This document shows positions 24,985 to 33,848 of a stretch of 64,000 bases of DNA, one piece after another (the stretch's first letter is position 1; the number at the start of each line of letters is the position of its first letter). The stretch is from contig NZ_JAPEOS010000001.1 of NCBI RefSeq assembly GCF_026340975.1, forward strand, positions 4,683,001-4,747,000, written 5' to 3'. The stretch comes from Streptomyces sp. NBC_01214. GTDB taxonomy: Bacteria; Actinomycetota; Actinomycetes; Streptomycetales; Streptomycetaceae. The notes under the pieces were generated by a model. The model was not told the DNA's origin. It ran no database searches and saw only the letters and a list, made by a program, of their open reading frames with translations. Made by a program: the position numbers and the translations under genes.

Positions 24985-25415
24985 ACGTCCACGTCCGCCG
25001 CCTCCCCGGCCGTCTCTTCCGGATCTCGCCTTACCCGCGCTGCCCAGCAGCGCACTTCGCCCCTCCCAGCGGCAGCCGGGGGAGATGCACGGCGCCATGC
25101 GAGGCGCGGGGTGTGCCGGTGGGGAGGGTGAGGGTGGTGCGGGACGGCATCGGCCTGGTCTTCGCGCATGACATCACGCCGTACGAGCTAGGGGTGTGTG
25201 GGGGATTCGTCGTGCCGCTCGCCCGCCGGGCCGCTCGCCACCACGCCGGCCCCGGCCCCCGGCCTCGGGTGGACAGCAGCGGGCAGTGCTGGACATCTTC
25301 CGACCCGGTAGGGCCTGGAGAGTGGACACTGCTCGACGTGAGTCTGTGCTCCATGGAGGCCGCAGGTGTACCGGCGGCTGATCCGACTGGATCCGACTTC
25401 CCTGGAGCATTCACC
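24985..25415. other. Intergenic stretch with no recognised gene
   Basis: About 430 nt. A frame is open on the + strand through this area but its codon usage and composition are not coding-like, and no ribosome binding site or known family was found on either strand. Confidence 0.5.
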
Positions 25416-25931
25416 ATGACGTCTCGCACTGTGCGCACTCTCACCGTGTTGACCGCCACCGCTACCCTCTGCGCCGCCACTGCCACCGTTGCCGCTGCTG
25501 CCAGTGGGCAGGACAGCGGTCGGCGTGGGGCGGGGATCGTGGCTGCTTGGGCTCGCGCTTGGAACGGTACTGACCCTCAGGCTCTTGGTGCCCTGTTCAC
25601 TGCCGATGGCACCTACACCGACGAAGCCGTTGGCGTCTCCTTCCGCGGGCGCAAGGAGATCGCCGGGTGGAAGGCCCGTGCCGACGCCCTCATCGAGAAC
25701 GTGCATGTCACCGTCCGCACGACTCGCCTGGACGGCGACCGCATCACGGTCCGGGCCGTCTATTCGGGTCATCTCAAGGGTGCGCCCAAGCCCTTTGCCG
25801 TGCCGATGACCACCCGGCTCGACCTGGACGAGAACCATTGCCGGATCGCTGTTGACCAGGATCACTACAGCCTGGCCACCGTACTTGCCCAGTCCGGGCT
25901 GCCCGCGGACTGGACCCCGCCCACCGGCTGA
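25416..25931 (+). CDS. Secreted NTF2/SnoaL-like protein
   Basis: 171 residues. Signal peptide ~1-30 (VLTATATLCAATATVAAAAS). The mature part matches SnoaL-like polyketide-cyclase/ketosteroid-isomerase folds: IVAAWARAWNGTDPQALGALFTADGTYTDEAVGVSFRGRKEIAGW. Such domains are small cone-shaped pockets used for ligand binding or isomerisation; export is unusual but seen in Streptomyces. GGAG sits nine bases before the ATG. Function unknown. Confidence 0.85.
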   Translation: MTSRTVRTLTVLTATATLCAATATVAAAASGQDSGRRGAGIVAAWARAWNGTDPQALGALFTADGTYTDEAVGVSFRGRKEIAGWKARADALIENVHVTVRTTRLDGDRITVRAVYSGHLKGAPKPFAVPMTTRLDLDENHCRIAVDQDHYSLATVLAQSGLPADWTPPTG

Positions 25932-26006
25932 CACCACCGCCCGTAGAGGAGGCGTTCGTAGGCCGGCCTTCCGGCGCGCCGGTGGGCCGGCTCTGCCGTG
26001 CGTCCC

Positions 26007-26381
26007 TCAGTGGCCGCGGCGTTCACTGAGGTGCAGGGCGAGTCCGGCGGCGGCGAGTCCGGCGGCGGTCGCGGCGATGACGCCGGCCGCCATGAAGCCG
26101 TTGCGTGAGCGCCAGGACAGTACCGACCAGCGGGACTGCGCGGACAGCAGTGAGCCCGTGCTGAGCCAGGAAGCGGCGCTGAGTACGGACAGGGAGGAGC
26201 CGATGGAGGCGGCGGACAGAGCGCTGCCCACGGAGCCGACGGATAGCACCGAGCCCACCGAGCCGATCGACAGCACTGAGCCCACCGAGCCGATGGACAG
26301 TACCGAGTCCTTCGACCAGAGGGAGAGGTGGGAGCCGTTGCTGCGGCACGACGAGTTCGTCCATGGGCGAGATGTGGTCAC
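26007..26381 (-). CDS. Small membrane protein with SVLSIGSVG repeats
   Basis: 124 residues. A central tract of about 70 residues is built from 5/10-residue units (SVLSIGSVG, repeated almost perfectly at first, then degenerating to SALSAAS, SSLSVLSA, SLLSAQS), followed by a basic spot, a single transmembrane helix (AAGVIAATAAGLAAAGLAL) and RRGH. The Ser-x-x-Ser-x-Gly-Ser pattern suggests a solenoid- or fibre-like stacked structure facing one side of the membrane. Similar proteins occur in other streptomycetes as hypotheticals. No enzymatic motif. Confidence 0.75.
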   Translation of the reverse strand: MTTSRPWTNSSCRSNGSHLSLWSKDSVLSIGSVGSVLSIGSVGSVLSVGSVGSALSAASIGSSLSVLSAASWLSTGSLLSAQSRWSVLSWRSRNGFMAAGVIAATAAGLAAAGLALHLSERRGH

Positions 26382-26500
26382 GGGCCCATCCTGACAGGGA
26401 TGGGGATGTGGGGGAGCGGTACTCGCCGGGTCAGGGTGTTCGTGTGGCTCTTGCCGTCAGGAGCTGAATGGCTTGGCGGGGTTGCGGACTCTGGGGTGGG

Positions 26501-26575
26501 CGGAACCGACCGGATTCGAACCGGTGTCCTCGCGGTGTTGGAGACCGCGCGCGTCGACCTCTGCGCTACGGCTCC
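26501..26575 (-). tRNA. tRNA-Trp (CCA anticodon), unusual D-arm
   Basis: Reading from 26575: acceptor GGAGCCG pairs with CGGTTCC, then TA; anticodon stem GCGGT/ACCGC around loop CTCCAAC (anticodon CCA); T-arm ACCGG-TTCGAAT-CCGGT; discriminator G. No encoded CCA end. The total of 75 nt is two longer than usual: the D region fits either a 4-bp GCGC stem leaving no base at position 26, or a 3-bp stem. Sequence differs greatly from the usual Streptomyces Trp tRNA (which begins AGGGGCG), so it may be an extra, divergent copy. Confidence 0.75.
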
Positions 26576-26865
26576 GCCCGTTCCGGGATCGTAGCCGGTG
26601 CTGCTGGGCAGCTGGTGGTGCCGGGTGGCTGTGGGTGCTGGGTGGCTGGTGGTGTACGACGTCAGGTCGGCACACCCTCGGACCTTCCGGTATGGCCGCG
26701 GCCCGCGGGGCGCATCGAGCCCTTCCGGACAGTCGCACCTCGAAATGTTCGGACATCGATCCTGTGGGGGGAACGTCAGAAGGGTTCCTGTTGGTTCATC
26801 GGAGGGAGCTGGGTCGTGGCCCGCACGACCTGGTTCGACTGGCAGACCGACGGCAGGGAGAACTC

Positions 26866-27987
26866 GTGCGCATACTTTTCACCGGACCGGCTGCAGCCGG
26901 CCATCTCTTCCCGATGATTCCGACCGCGCAGGCCTTACGCGCTGCCGGCCACGAGGTGTTGTTCGCGGGCTCGCAGCCGCTCGATCAACTTCGCGAGAGT
27001 GGGTTTTCGATCGTTGAGATCGGTGACGGCCGCAGGATCCGGGACGTCTTTGAGCAGGCCACGGGCGAGCAAGTGCGCTATGTCGCGCCGGACATGACCA
27101 CGGATCAGATTCTTGATCGGGCCGCTCGCGGCTTCGCGCTCGTTTCCCGCTCCACTGTGGACGGTCTGTTGGAGGCTGCCGATAGTTGGCGTCCTCACCT
27201 GCTGGTTTACGATTCCTTTCAGGCTTCGGCTCCGTTGGTCGCGGCCAAACTCAAGATCCCGTCGGTGGTCCACAACTTCGGTGTCACCTCAGGCCTCGAC
27301 ATGGTCGCCCGGCTCGCCGCCAACTTCACCGAGGCGTATGGGGCGTACGGGGTGGCCGGCCCGGCCGAGCCCACCGCGCTGAACATCGTTCCCGCTTCGC
27401 TCGGTGGCGATCCGGGTGGCCTGCGCGTGCGTTACCTCCCCTACAACGGTGGCGGCTCCGTTCCCGCCGAGCTGCTCCGGCGCGGTAGCCGTCCGCGCAT
27501 CGCCATCACCCTGGGGACCGTGCTCACCGCATTGGACGGTATCGGCGCCATCGTCCGTCTGATCGAGGCCGCCGCGTCGGTGGACGCCGAGTTCCTGCTC
27601 GCCGTCGGTGACGCCGACCTCGGCCCGCTCGGCACCCTCCCGGACAATGTCCGCCCGCTGCCCTGGGTTCCGCTCGCCGAGCTGTTGACCACCTCTGACG
27701 CACTGGTCCACCACGGCGGCTCGGGCACGCTGCTGACCGCCCTGCAGGCCGGTCTCCCCCAGCTCCTGCTTCCCCAGGGCGCCGACCACTTCACCAACGC
27801 CGACGCGCTCACCGCCACCGGGGCCGCCCTGCGCTGTGCCTCCGCTGACGTCGATGCCCCGCTGCTGACCCGCCTGATCGCTGACCCGGCGCTGCGCGAG
27901 GCGGCGGCCCGCCTCCAGGCGGAGAACGCGGCCTTGGCGACCCCGGCCGAGACGGTTCCCGCGCTGGAGGCCCTGGCCGCCTCCTGA
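26866..27987 (+). CDS. GT1-family glycosyltransferase (UGT/macrolide type) with a TTA codon
   Basis: 373 residues from GTG 26866, five bases after GGGAG. GT-B fold: N-terminal acceptor lobe starting VRILFTGPAAAGHLFPMIPTAQALRAAGHEV, C-terminal donor lobe with ALVHHGGSGTLLTALQAGLPQLLLP and DHFTNADAL, the nucleotide-sugar binding signature of antibiotic glycosyltransferases. Codon 24 is TTA (26935-26937), making expression bldA-dependent, typical of secondary-metabolism genes. No sugar biosynthesis or aglycone genes adjoin it, so its acceptor is unknown; xenobiotic/macrolide inactivation is another possibility. Confidence 0.93.
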   Translation: MRILFTGPAAAGHLFPMIPTAQALRAAGHEVLFAGSQPLDQLRESGFSIVEIGDGRRIRDVFEQATGEQVRYVAPDMTTDQILDRAARGFALVSRSTVDGLLEAADSWRPHLLVYDSFQASAPLVAAKLKIPSVVHNFGVTSGLDMVARLAANFTEAYGAYGVAGPAEPTALNIVPASLGGDPGGLRVRYLPYNGGGSVPAELLRRGSRPRIAITLGTVLTALDGIGAIVRLIEAAASVDAEFLLAVGDADLGPLGTLPDNVRPLPWVPLAELLTTSDALVHHGGSGTLLTALQAGLPQLLLPQGADHFTNADALTATGAALRCASADVDAPLLTRLIADPALREAAARLQAENAALATPAETVPALEALAAS

Positions 27988-28159
27988 GGAAGGTCCGTGA
28001 CGTGACCGGGTGGAGGGCACGCCGGGGTCCGTGGGGTCCGCAGGGCGGCCGAGCGGACGCCCTGCGCACCTCGCCCGGCCGCCGCCCGGAGCCGGGGCCC
28101 GCTGCTGCCGTTCGGCTTCGGATGCGGCTTCGGATGCCGCTCCGGGTGTGGCTCCGGGC

Positions 28160-28663
28160 TCAGTAGGTGTCGGCAGCGCTCGGAGCGGGTAGCGGGGTGT
28201 GGCTGACCACGGCCATGAGCTCGAGGGGGAGTTCCGTGTCGTGTTGTCCGACGGTGAGGCCGATCCAGCGGCCGGCGTCCGGGACGGGCCACGCCTGCAG
28301 GCTGCCGGCGCTCTGGGAGAGGCGTTCGATCAGCTCCGGGGCCCTGCTCCCGTCGAAGCTGGCCTTCAGGTATGACCACAGGTCCACGACGAGTGGATCG
28401 CCCCAGCGCGCAGTGAGGGCCGCGACCAGGGCGTCGAGGGCGGCGCTCATCTCCGCGTCGGCCTGCTGCAAGGCCTTGTGGAGTTCGTCGTCCCAGAAGT
28501 CCTGGCTCGTGCGTAGCACCCGGACGACATGGGTCGGGCTCCCGTAGCCGGTGCCGCCCTCCACGTCCGTCGCCGGAAAGGGCTCGGTGATCATCTCGTC
28601 GATGATCGGCAGGTAATGCGTAAGCGCTTCTTGTGCGACGGTTTCCAGCTCAGCGGTGGTCAT
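28160..28663 (-). CDS. Hypothetical cytosolic protein
   Basis: 167 residues with coherent coding composition: acidic helical N-terminus (LETVAQEALTHYLPIIDEMI), a DVEGGTGYGSPTHVVRVLRTSQDFW segment, long helices, and a beta-rich end (RWIGLTVGQHDTELPLELMAVVSHTPLP). No family recognised. It follows the dienelactone hydrolase gene on the same strand after a 110-bp G/C-repeat hairpin, so probably separately transcribed. Confidence 0.7.
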   Translation of the reverse strand: MTTAELETVAQEALTHYLPIIDEMITEPFPATDVEGGTGYGSPTHVVRVLRTSQDFWDDELHKALQQADAEMSAALDALVAALTARWGDPLVVDLWSYLKASFDGSRAPELIERLSQSAGSLQAWPVPDAGRWIGLTVGQHDTELPLELMAVVSHTPLPAPSAADTY

Positions 28664-28710
28664 GTGCTCAGGCTACGAGCCAGGTCGGACAACCTTCGCA
28701 GGGAGCCGCA

Positions 28711-28768
28711 GCACCCAGCCCCAGCCCCAGCCCCAGCCCCAGCCGGGGCCGGGGCCGGGGTTGGGGCG
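28711..28768. repeat. (CCCCAG)n tract followed by (CCGGGG)n tract; hairpin/terminator
   Basis: About five 6-bp CCCCAG units followed immediately by about three CCGGGG units plus TTGGGG; the two halves can pair to a long G/C hairpin. It lies just after the stop of the dienelactone hydrolase gene (- strand), where it can act as terminator. Confidence 0.7.
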
Positions 28769-28774
28769 TTGGGC

Positions 28775-29533
28775 TCAGTTGTTGGTGAGGGCGCGGTGGA
28801 GGAGGGGGAGCAGGCGGTTCCAATGGTGTTGTAGTGCGGCGGGGTTGAAGGCGTCGGTGTCGGACATGGTGAAGCCGTGGACGGTGTCGGGGTAGATCTC
28901 GCAGGTGTGGTCGAGGCCGGCGGCGTTCAGGGCCTCGTTGAGTGCGCCGAGGGCCTCGGGCGTGATGTCGGATGCGGCGTGGCCGAGGTGGACCTCGGCG
29001 GTCAGGGTGGAGAGGAGGCGGCGCAGGTTGTCGGGCCCGTCGGCTCCCACGGGGCTGTGGAACGCGGCGACGGCGGCTACCTGGCCGGGGTGCGCCGCGG
29101 CGGTGTGCATCGCTAGGAGTCCGCCGATGCAGTAGCCGGTCACTGCGACCGGACCGGTGTCGACTTCGGGCCGGCGGGTGAGGAACGTGAGGTAGGCGTC
29201 GGCGTCGCGCAGGACACGTTCGATGGTGTGGGCCTCGATCAAGGGCATCAGTTGGGCGAAGACCGCGGGCCGGGCCTCTTCGCCGATGTGCTCGGGAAGG
29301 TCGATCACCGGTGTCGGGCCGTGCCGGTAGAAGAGATTGGGGACGAGTACGTAGTACCCGTGCCCGGCGAGTTCGAGGGCCATCTCGCGCAGCGCGGGCC
29401 GGATGCCGAAGCCGTCCGGGTACATCAGCACCCCCGGGTGCCGTTGCTGTTGCCGTTCGCCGTGGTCGGGGAAGGCGGCGAAAGCGTCGGCCAGGCCGTC
29501 TGGGGTGGGGATCGACAGGGTCGTGATGGGCAT
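28775..29533 (-). CDS. Dienelactone hydrolase family protein
   Basis: 252 residues from ATG 29533, six bases after GGAGAA. Catalytic Cys in VAVTGYCIGGLLAM, substrate-pocket FHSPVG, and His in YPDTVHGFTMSD; N-terminal strand PGVLMYPDGFGIRPALREMA. Members open dienelactones in chlorocatechol catabolism or cleave related esters in the cytosol. No catabolic operon around it, so it may be a general carboxymethylenebutenolidase-like esterase. Confidence 0.93.
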   Translation of the reverse strand: MPITTLSIPTPDGLADAFAAFPDHGERQQQRHPGVLMYPDGFGIRPALREMALELAGHGYYVLVPNLFYRHGPTPVIDLPEHIGEEARPAVFAQLMPLIEAHTIERVLRDADAYLTFLTRRPEVDTGPVAVTGYCIGGLLAMHTAAAHPGQVAAVAAFHSPVGADGPDNLRRLLSTLTAEVHLGHAASDITPEALGALNEALNAAGLDHTCEIYPDTVHGFTMSDTDAFNPAALQHHWNRLLPLLHRALTNN

Positions 29534-30186
29534 GGGTTCTCCAGTCGTGGGCGCGGTGAGCGATGTGTCGAGCCTGTGGTCAACACGACGGAGGTGGAGC
29601 CCGCGCAGCGGCGCGGTCTCCTCGCTCGAACCGGCGGCCCACACCGGCCTGTACGGCGCTCAGCGGAGCACCGGGTCACCGATCTGTGTGTGGCGCAATG
29701 CCGTCCCGGGAGTCATCGTCACCCACTTTAACCATCGGGTGGATCCGTTCGCGAGGACGATCCAGGCCAACACCCCCGTTCCTGGGCCCGGTCGGCGCAC
29801 CCCTGCTTCACGCGGCGGGCGCCCCCGGCCTCTGCGCGGCGGGCGTCCCGCTTCCATGCTGCGGGCGCGCCGGCCTCTGCGCGGGGGTGTCTCGGCTCCG
29901 CCCGGCGGGCGTGCCGGCCCCGCGAGGGGCCGCCCGGCTCCGTGCGCCGAGCGCCCCGGCTCCGTGTGCCGGGCGGCCCCGCTCTGCGCGGCGGGCATCC
30001 CGGGCTCTGCGCGGCGAGTGCCCCGGGCTCTGCGCGGCGGGCGTTCCGGCTTTGTGTGGCTGGAACTCGTCCGGGGTGGGTGAACCAGGGGCTACGTGCT
30101 GGTAACTTACGCGAGTTGATCAAGGTCGGGGTGTGGTCGACCACGTTCCCGGCCGGAGCCACCCCCACCTCAGTCAAGGAACCACA
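29534..30186. other. Intergenic region, mostly low-complexity repeats
   Basis: 650 nt between divergent genes. The left third shows no gene. The middle is a degenerate tandem repeat (listed separately). The right ~120 nt should hold the promoter of the secreted phospholipase; AAGGA at 30177-30181 is its ribosome binding site. Confidence 0.6.
29808..30066. repeat. Degenerate ~24-bp tandem repeat, about 11 units
   Basis: Units follow the pattern CTCTGCGCGGCGGGCGTCCCGG with substitutions and small length changes. The last three copies (from ~29988) are the best conserved. Short spacing, no unique spacers and high degeneracy rule out CRISPR. No credible protein frame across it. Confidence 0.7.
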
Positions 30187-31794
30187 TTGGCACGCACCGT
30201 CCGTACGACGGCCCTCGTCCCCGCCACGGCCCTCGCGCTCGGCCTTTCCTTCTTCGGCGCCGCCGCCCCCGCGTCCGCCGCCGATGCCCCCACACCGCAC
30301 CTGGACTCCATCGAGCAGACCCTGCGCCAGGTCTCGCCGGGCCTGGAGGGCTCGGTGTGGGAGCGCACCGCCGGCAACCGGCTCGGCTCCTCCGTCCCCG
30401 GCGGCGCCGACTGGCTGCTCCAGACCCCCGGCTGCTGGGGCGACCCCGCGTGCGCCGACCGGCCCGGATCGCGCCGGCTCCTGGAGAAGATGCGCCAGGA
30501 CATCGCAGGCGCCCGCGAGACCGTGGACATATCGACGCTCGCGCCCTTCCCCAACGGCGGCTACCAGGACGCGATCGTCGCGGGCCTGAAGGAAGCCGCC
30601 CAGAAGGGCAGCCGGCTGAAGGTGCGCGTCATGGTGGGCGCCGCGCCCATCTACCACTCCACGGTGATCCCCTCGTCCTACCGTGATGAGCTCCTCGCGA
30701 AGCTGGGCCCGGGCGCCGCGGGCGCCATCACCCTCAACGTGGCCTCGATGACCACCTCGAAGACCGCGTTCTCCTGGAACCACTCCAAGCTGGTCGTCGT
30801 GGACGGCACCTCGGTGATCACCGGCGGCATCAACAGCTGGAAGGACGACTACCTGGAGACCTCGCACCCGGTGAGCGACGTCGACCTCGCGCTGACCGGG
30901 CCCGCCGCGGGCTCCGCGGGTCGCTACCTGGACTCCCTGTGGGACTGGACCTGCCGCAACAAGAGCAACTGGGGCTCGGTCTGGTTCGCCGCCTCGCCCG
31001 GCGCGGACTGCATGCCCTCCCTGCCGAGGCCCGCCGCCCCGGCGGGCGGCGGGGACGTGCCCGCGCTCGCCGTCGGCGGCCTCGGCGTGGGCATCCGCCA
31101 GAGCGACCCCACTTCCTCCTTCCGTCCCGTCCTGCCCACGGCCGGCGACACCAAGTGCGGGTTCGGGGTGTACGACAGGACCAACGCCGACCGGGACTAC
31201 GACACCGTCAACCCGGAGGAGAGCGCCCTGCGCGCCCTGGTCTCCAGCGCGACCTCGCACATCGAGATATCCCAGCAGGACGTGCACGCCACCTGCCCGC
31301 CGCTGCCCCGCTACGACGTGCGCCTCTACGACGCCCTCGCCGCCAAGCTCGTCTCCGGCGTGAAGGTCCGCATCGTCGTCAGCGACCCGGCCAACCGCGG
31401 CACGATCGGCAGCGGCGGCTACTCGCAGATCAAGTCGCTCTCCGAGGTGAGTGACGCCCTGCGCGGCCGCGTGGCGGCCCTGACCGGTGACGGCGGCCGG
31501 GCGCGGACGGCGATGTGCGAGAACCTCCAGCTGGCCACCTTCCGTGCGTCCGACCGGCCGACGTGGGCGGACGGCAAGCCCTACGCCCAGCACCACAAGC
31601 TGGTCTCGGTCGACGGATCCGCCTTCTACATCGGCTCCAAGAACCTCTACCCCGCCTGGCTCCAGGACTTCGGGTACGTCGTCGAGAGCCCGGCCGCGGC
31701 CGGACAGATCAAGAGCGACCTGCTGGACCCGCAGTGGCGCTACTCCCAGGCCACCGCGACGTACGACTACGCCCGCGGCCTCTGCCAGGGCTGA
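30187..31794 (+). CDS. Secreted phospholipase D (HKD superfamily)
   Basis: 535 residues from TTG 30187, five bases after AAGGA. Signal peptide ~1-33 (LVPATALALGLSFFGAAAPASA). Two catalytic HKD motifs: WNHSKLVVVDGTSVITGG (His ~199) and QHHKLVSVDGSAFYIGSKN (His ~470), giving the pseudo-twofold PLD active site. This is the classic Streptomyces extracellular PLD arrangement, hydrolysing or transphosphatidylating phospholipid head groups. Monocistronic with a strong terminator. Confidence 0.96.
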   Translation: MARTVRTTALVPATALALGLSFFGAAAPASAADAPTPHLDSIEQTLRQVSPGLEGSVWERTAGNRLGSSVPGGADWLLQTPGCWGDPACADRPGSRRLLEKMRQDIAGARETVDISTLAPFPNGGYQDAIVAGLKEAAQKGSRLKVRVMVGAAPIYHSTVIPSSYRDELLAKLGPGAAGAITLNVASMTTSKTAFSWNHSKLVVVDGTSVITGGINSWKDDYLETSHPVSDVDLALTGPAAGSAGRYLDSLWDWTCRNKSNWGSVWFAASPGADCMPSLPRPAAPAGGGDVPALAVGGLGVGIRQSDPTSSFRPVLPTAGDTKCGFGVYDRTNADRDYDTVNPEESALRALVSSATSHIEISQQDVHATCPPLPRYDVRLYDALAAKLVSGVKVRIVVSDPANRGTIGSGGYSQIKSLSEVSDALRGRVAALTGDGGRARTAMCENLQLATFRASDRPTWADGKPYAQHHKLVSVDGSAFYIGSKNLYPAWLQDFGYVVESPAAAGQIKSDLLDPQWRYSQATATYDYARGLCQG

Positions 31795-31924
31795 CACCCC
31801 CGCCCCCGGTCCCTCGGGCCCCCGGCCCCCGGCCCTTCGGGGCCCCCGGTCCTCAGGCCTCCCGGCCCCAGGCTCCTAGGGCTCCCGGGCCCCGACTCTC
31901 CGGCCCTCGGGCCCGACTCTCCGC

Positions 31925-31963
31925 CCCTGCCGCGCCCGGCTCGTACCGCCGGGCGCGGCGGGG
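31925..31963 (+). terminator. Hairpin terminator after phospholipase D
   Basis: 12-bp perfect stem (GCCGCGCCCGGC and complement) with 7-nt loop, extended by four more pairs including a G-T wobble. The preceding ~120 nt is a degenerate CCCCCGG/CTCGGGC repeat with no gene. Confidence 0.75.
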
Positions 31964-32021
31964 GCGGCTTCGTGTCCGCCGCCCGGGAATATCGCGGACG
32001 CACCCCCGGTTCCGAGGTGTG

Positions 32022-32035
32022 GTTGAACAATCAAC
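32022..32035 (+). promoter_or_regulatory. Small inverted repeat upstream of the LLM operon
   Basis: GTTGA-ACAA-TCAAC, 25 nt before the ATG of the flavin-dependent oxidoreductase gene; AT-rich against its surroundings. Candidate operator for an unlinked regulator. Confidence 0.4.
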
Positions 32036-32059
32036 AATCTTGGAAGGGTGTGGGAAGCC

Positions 32060-33160
32060 ATGCAGTTCGGGATCTTCACCGTCGGTGACGTCACGGCCGA
32101 CCCGACGACCGGACGCGTGCCCGGCGAGCACGAGCGCATCAAGGCGATGCTCGCCATCGCGCAGAAGGCCGAGGAGGTCGGCCTCGACGTCTTCGCCACC
32201 GGCGAGCACCACAACCCGCCGTTCGTCCCCTCCTCGCCGACCACGATGCTCGGCTACATCGCCGCACGCACCGAGAACCTGATCCTGTCCACCTCGACGA
32301 CGCTGATCACCACCAACGACCCGGTGAAGATCGCCGAAGACTTCGCGATGCTCCAGCACGTCGCGGACGGCCGCGTCGACCTCATGATGGGCCGCGGCAA
32401 CACCGGACCGGTCTACCCCTGGTTCGGCAAGGACATCCGCGACGGCATCGACCTCGCCATCGAGAACTACGCCCTGCTGCGCCGCCTGTGGGACGAGGAC
32501 AGCGTCACCTGGAAGGGCAAGTTCCGTACCCCGCTGCAGTCCTTCACCTCCACCCCGCGCCCGCTCGACGGCGTCGCGCCCTTCGTCTGGCACGGCTCCA
32601 TCCGCTCCCCGGAGATAGCCGAACAAGCCGCCTACTACGGCGACGGCTTCTTCCACAACAACATCTTCTGGCCCGCCTCCCACACCGAGCAGATGATCAA
32701 CCTGTACCGCCAGCGCTACGCCCACTACGGACACGGCACCCCCGAGCAGGCCATCGTCGGACTCGGCGGCCAGGCCTTCATGCGCAAGAACTCCCAGGAC
32801 GCGGTACGCGAGTTCCGCCCCTACTTCGACAACGCGCCCGTGTACGGCCACGGCCCGTCCCTGGAGGAGTTCACCTCACAGACCCCGCTGACCGTCGGCT
32901 CGCCCCAGCAGGTCATCGAACGCACCCTGTCCTTCCGCGACTACGCCGGCGACTACCAGCGCCAACTGTTCCTGATGGACCACGCGGGCCTGCCCCTGAA
33001 GACCGTCCTGGAACAGCTCGACCTCCTCGGCGAAGAGGTCGTACCGGTCCTGCGCAAGGAGTTCGCGAACCTGCGCCCGGCCGGCGTACCGGACGCCCCG
33101 ACCCACCCGGCCCGCGTGGCAGCCGCCCGTCAGACCCCGAAGCAGGAGATGCAGGCATGA
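32060..33160 (+). CDS. LLM-class flavin-dependent monooxygenase (luciferase-like)
   Basis: 366 residues from ATG 32060. TIM-barrel bacterial-luciferase pattern: MQFGIFTVGDVT, GLDVFATGEHHNPPFVPSSP, RTENLILSTSTTLITTNDPVKIAEDFAMLQHVADGRVDLMMGRGN. It overlaps by ATGA a downstream FMN reductase, the standard two-component arrangement: the reductase supplies FMNH2 to the oxygenase. Substrate unknown; cytosolic. Confidence 0.93.
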   Translation: MQFGIFTVGDVTADPTTGRVPGEHERIKAMLAIAQKAEEVGLDVFATGEHHNPPFVPSSPTTMLGYIAARTENLILSTSTTLITTNDPVKIAEDFAMLQHVADGRVDLMMGRGNTGPVYPWFGKDIRDGIDLAIENYALLRRLWDEDSVTWKGKFRTPLQSFTSTPRPLDGVAPFVWHGSIRSPEIAEQAAYYGDGFFHNNIFWPASHTEQMINLYRQRYAHYGHGTPEQAIVGLGGQAFMRKNSQDAVREFRPYFDNAPVYGHGPSLEEFTSQTPLTVGSPQQVIERTLSFRDYAGDYQRQLFLMDHAGLPLKTVLEQLDLLGEEVVPVLRKEFANLRPAGVPDAPTHPARVAAARQTPKQEMQA

Positions 33161-33840
33161 AACTCGTCGTCGTATCGGCAGGACTGAGTTCGTCCTCCTC
33201 CACGCGCCTGCTCGCCGACCGGCTCACGGCCGCGACACTGGACCACCTGGACCACCTGGACCACCTGAACGCCGACCCCGAGGTCATTGAAGTGCGGGAA
33301 CTGGCGACACAGATCGCCCAACACCTCGTCACCGGCTTCCCGCCCGCCCCACTGGCAGCCGCCCTCGACGCGGTGGCGGCCGCGGACGGCCTGATCGCCG
33401 TCACACCGGTCTTCGCAGCCTCCTACAGCGGCCTGTTCAAGTCGTTCTTCGACCTCATCGACAAAGACGCCCTCACCGGCACGCCCGTCCTCCTCGGTGC
33501 GACCGGCGGCACCGCCCGACACAGCCTGGTCACCGAACACGCCCTGCGCCCGCTCTTCACCCACCTGCGCGCACTGGTCGTGCCCACCGCCGTGTACGCG
33601 GCCTCGCAGGACTGGGGCGAACAGGGTCTGGCACGGCGGATCACCCGCGCGGGCACGGAACTGGCCCGCTCCATGCGCCCCACCACCCCCGACACCGCCC
33701 CCGACACTGCCTTCGATACCGACACTGCTGCCGCGATCGCACCTCGTTCGCTGACCGGGGCGATCACCTCGGCGGATCCGGCGCACGGCTTCAAGGTGGT
33801 GCCCTTCGAACAGCGCCTGGCCGCGTTGCGCGCCGAGTAG
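33157..33840 (+). CDS. NAD(P)H-dependent FMN reductase partner (CE1759-like)
   Basis: 227 residues. Flavodoxin-fold start MKLVVVSAGLSSSSSTRLLADRL, flavin loop TPVFAASYSGLFKSFFDLID and LLGATGGTARHSLVTEHAL. The gene begins within the stop of the LLM oxygenase (ATGA), so the two are co-translated. A short DHL tandem (DHLDHLDHL, ~residues 29-37) and a Thr/Asp-rich insert near the C-terminus look like lineage-specific expansions. Confidence 0.92.
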   Translation: MKLVVVSAGLSSSSSTRLLADRLTAATLDHLDHLDHLNADPEVIEVRELATQIAQHLVTGFPPAPLAAALDAVAAADGLIAVTPVFAASYSGLFKSFFDLIDKDALTGTPVLLGATGGTARHSLVTEHALRPLFTHLRALVVPTAVYAASQDWGEQGLARRITRAGTELARSMRPTTPDTAPDTAFDTDTAAAIAPRSLTGAITSADPAHGFKVVPFEQRLAALRAE

Positions 33841-33848
33841 CCGTAGAA

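Noticed and set aside
29808..30066. CRISPR-like periodic repeats
   Set aside because: Units are contiguous and degenerate with no unique spacers, and there are no cas genes.
29728..31797. 689-codon - strand frame opposite phospholipase D
   Set aside because: Antisense to a gene with signal peptide and two HKD motifs; composition is shadow-like and its ARRAEPG repeats come from the GC repeat array.
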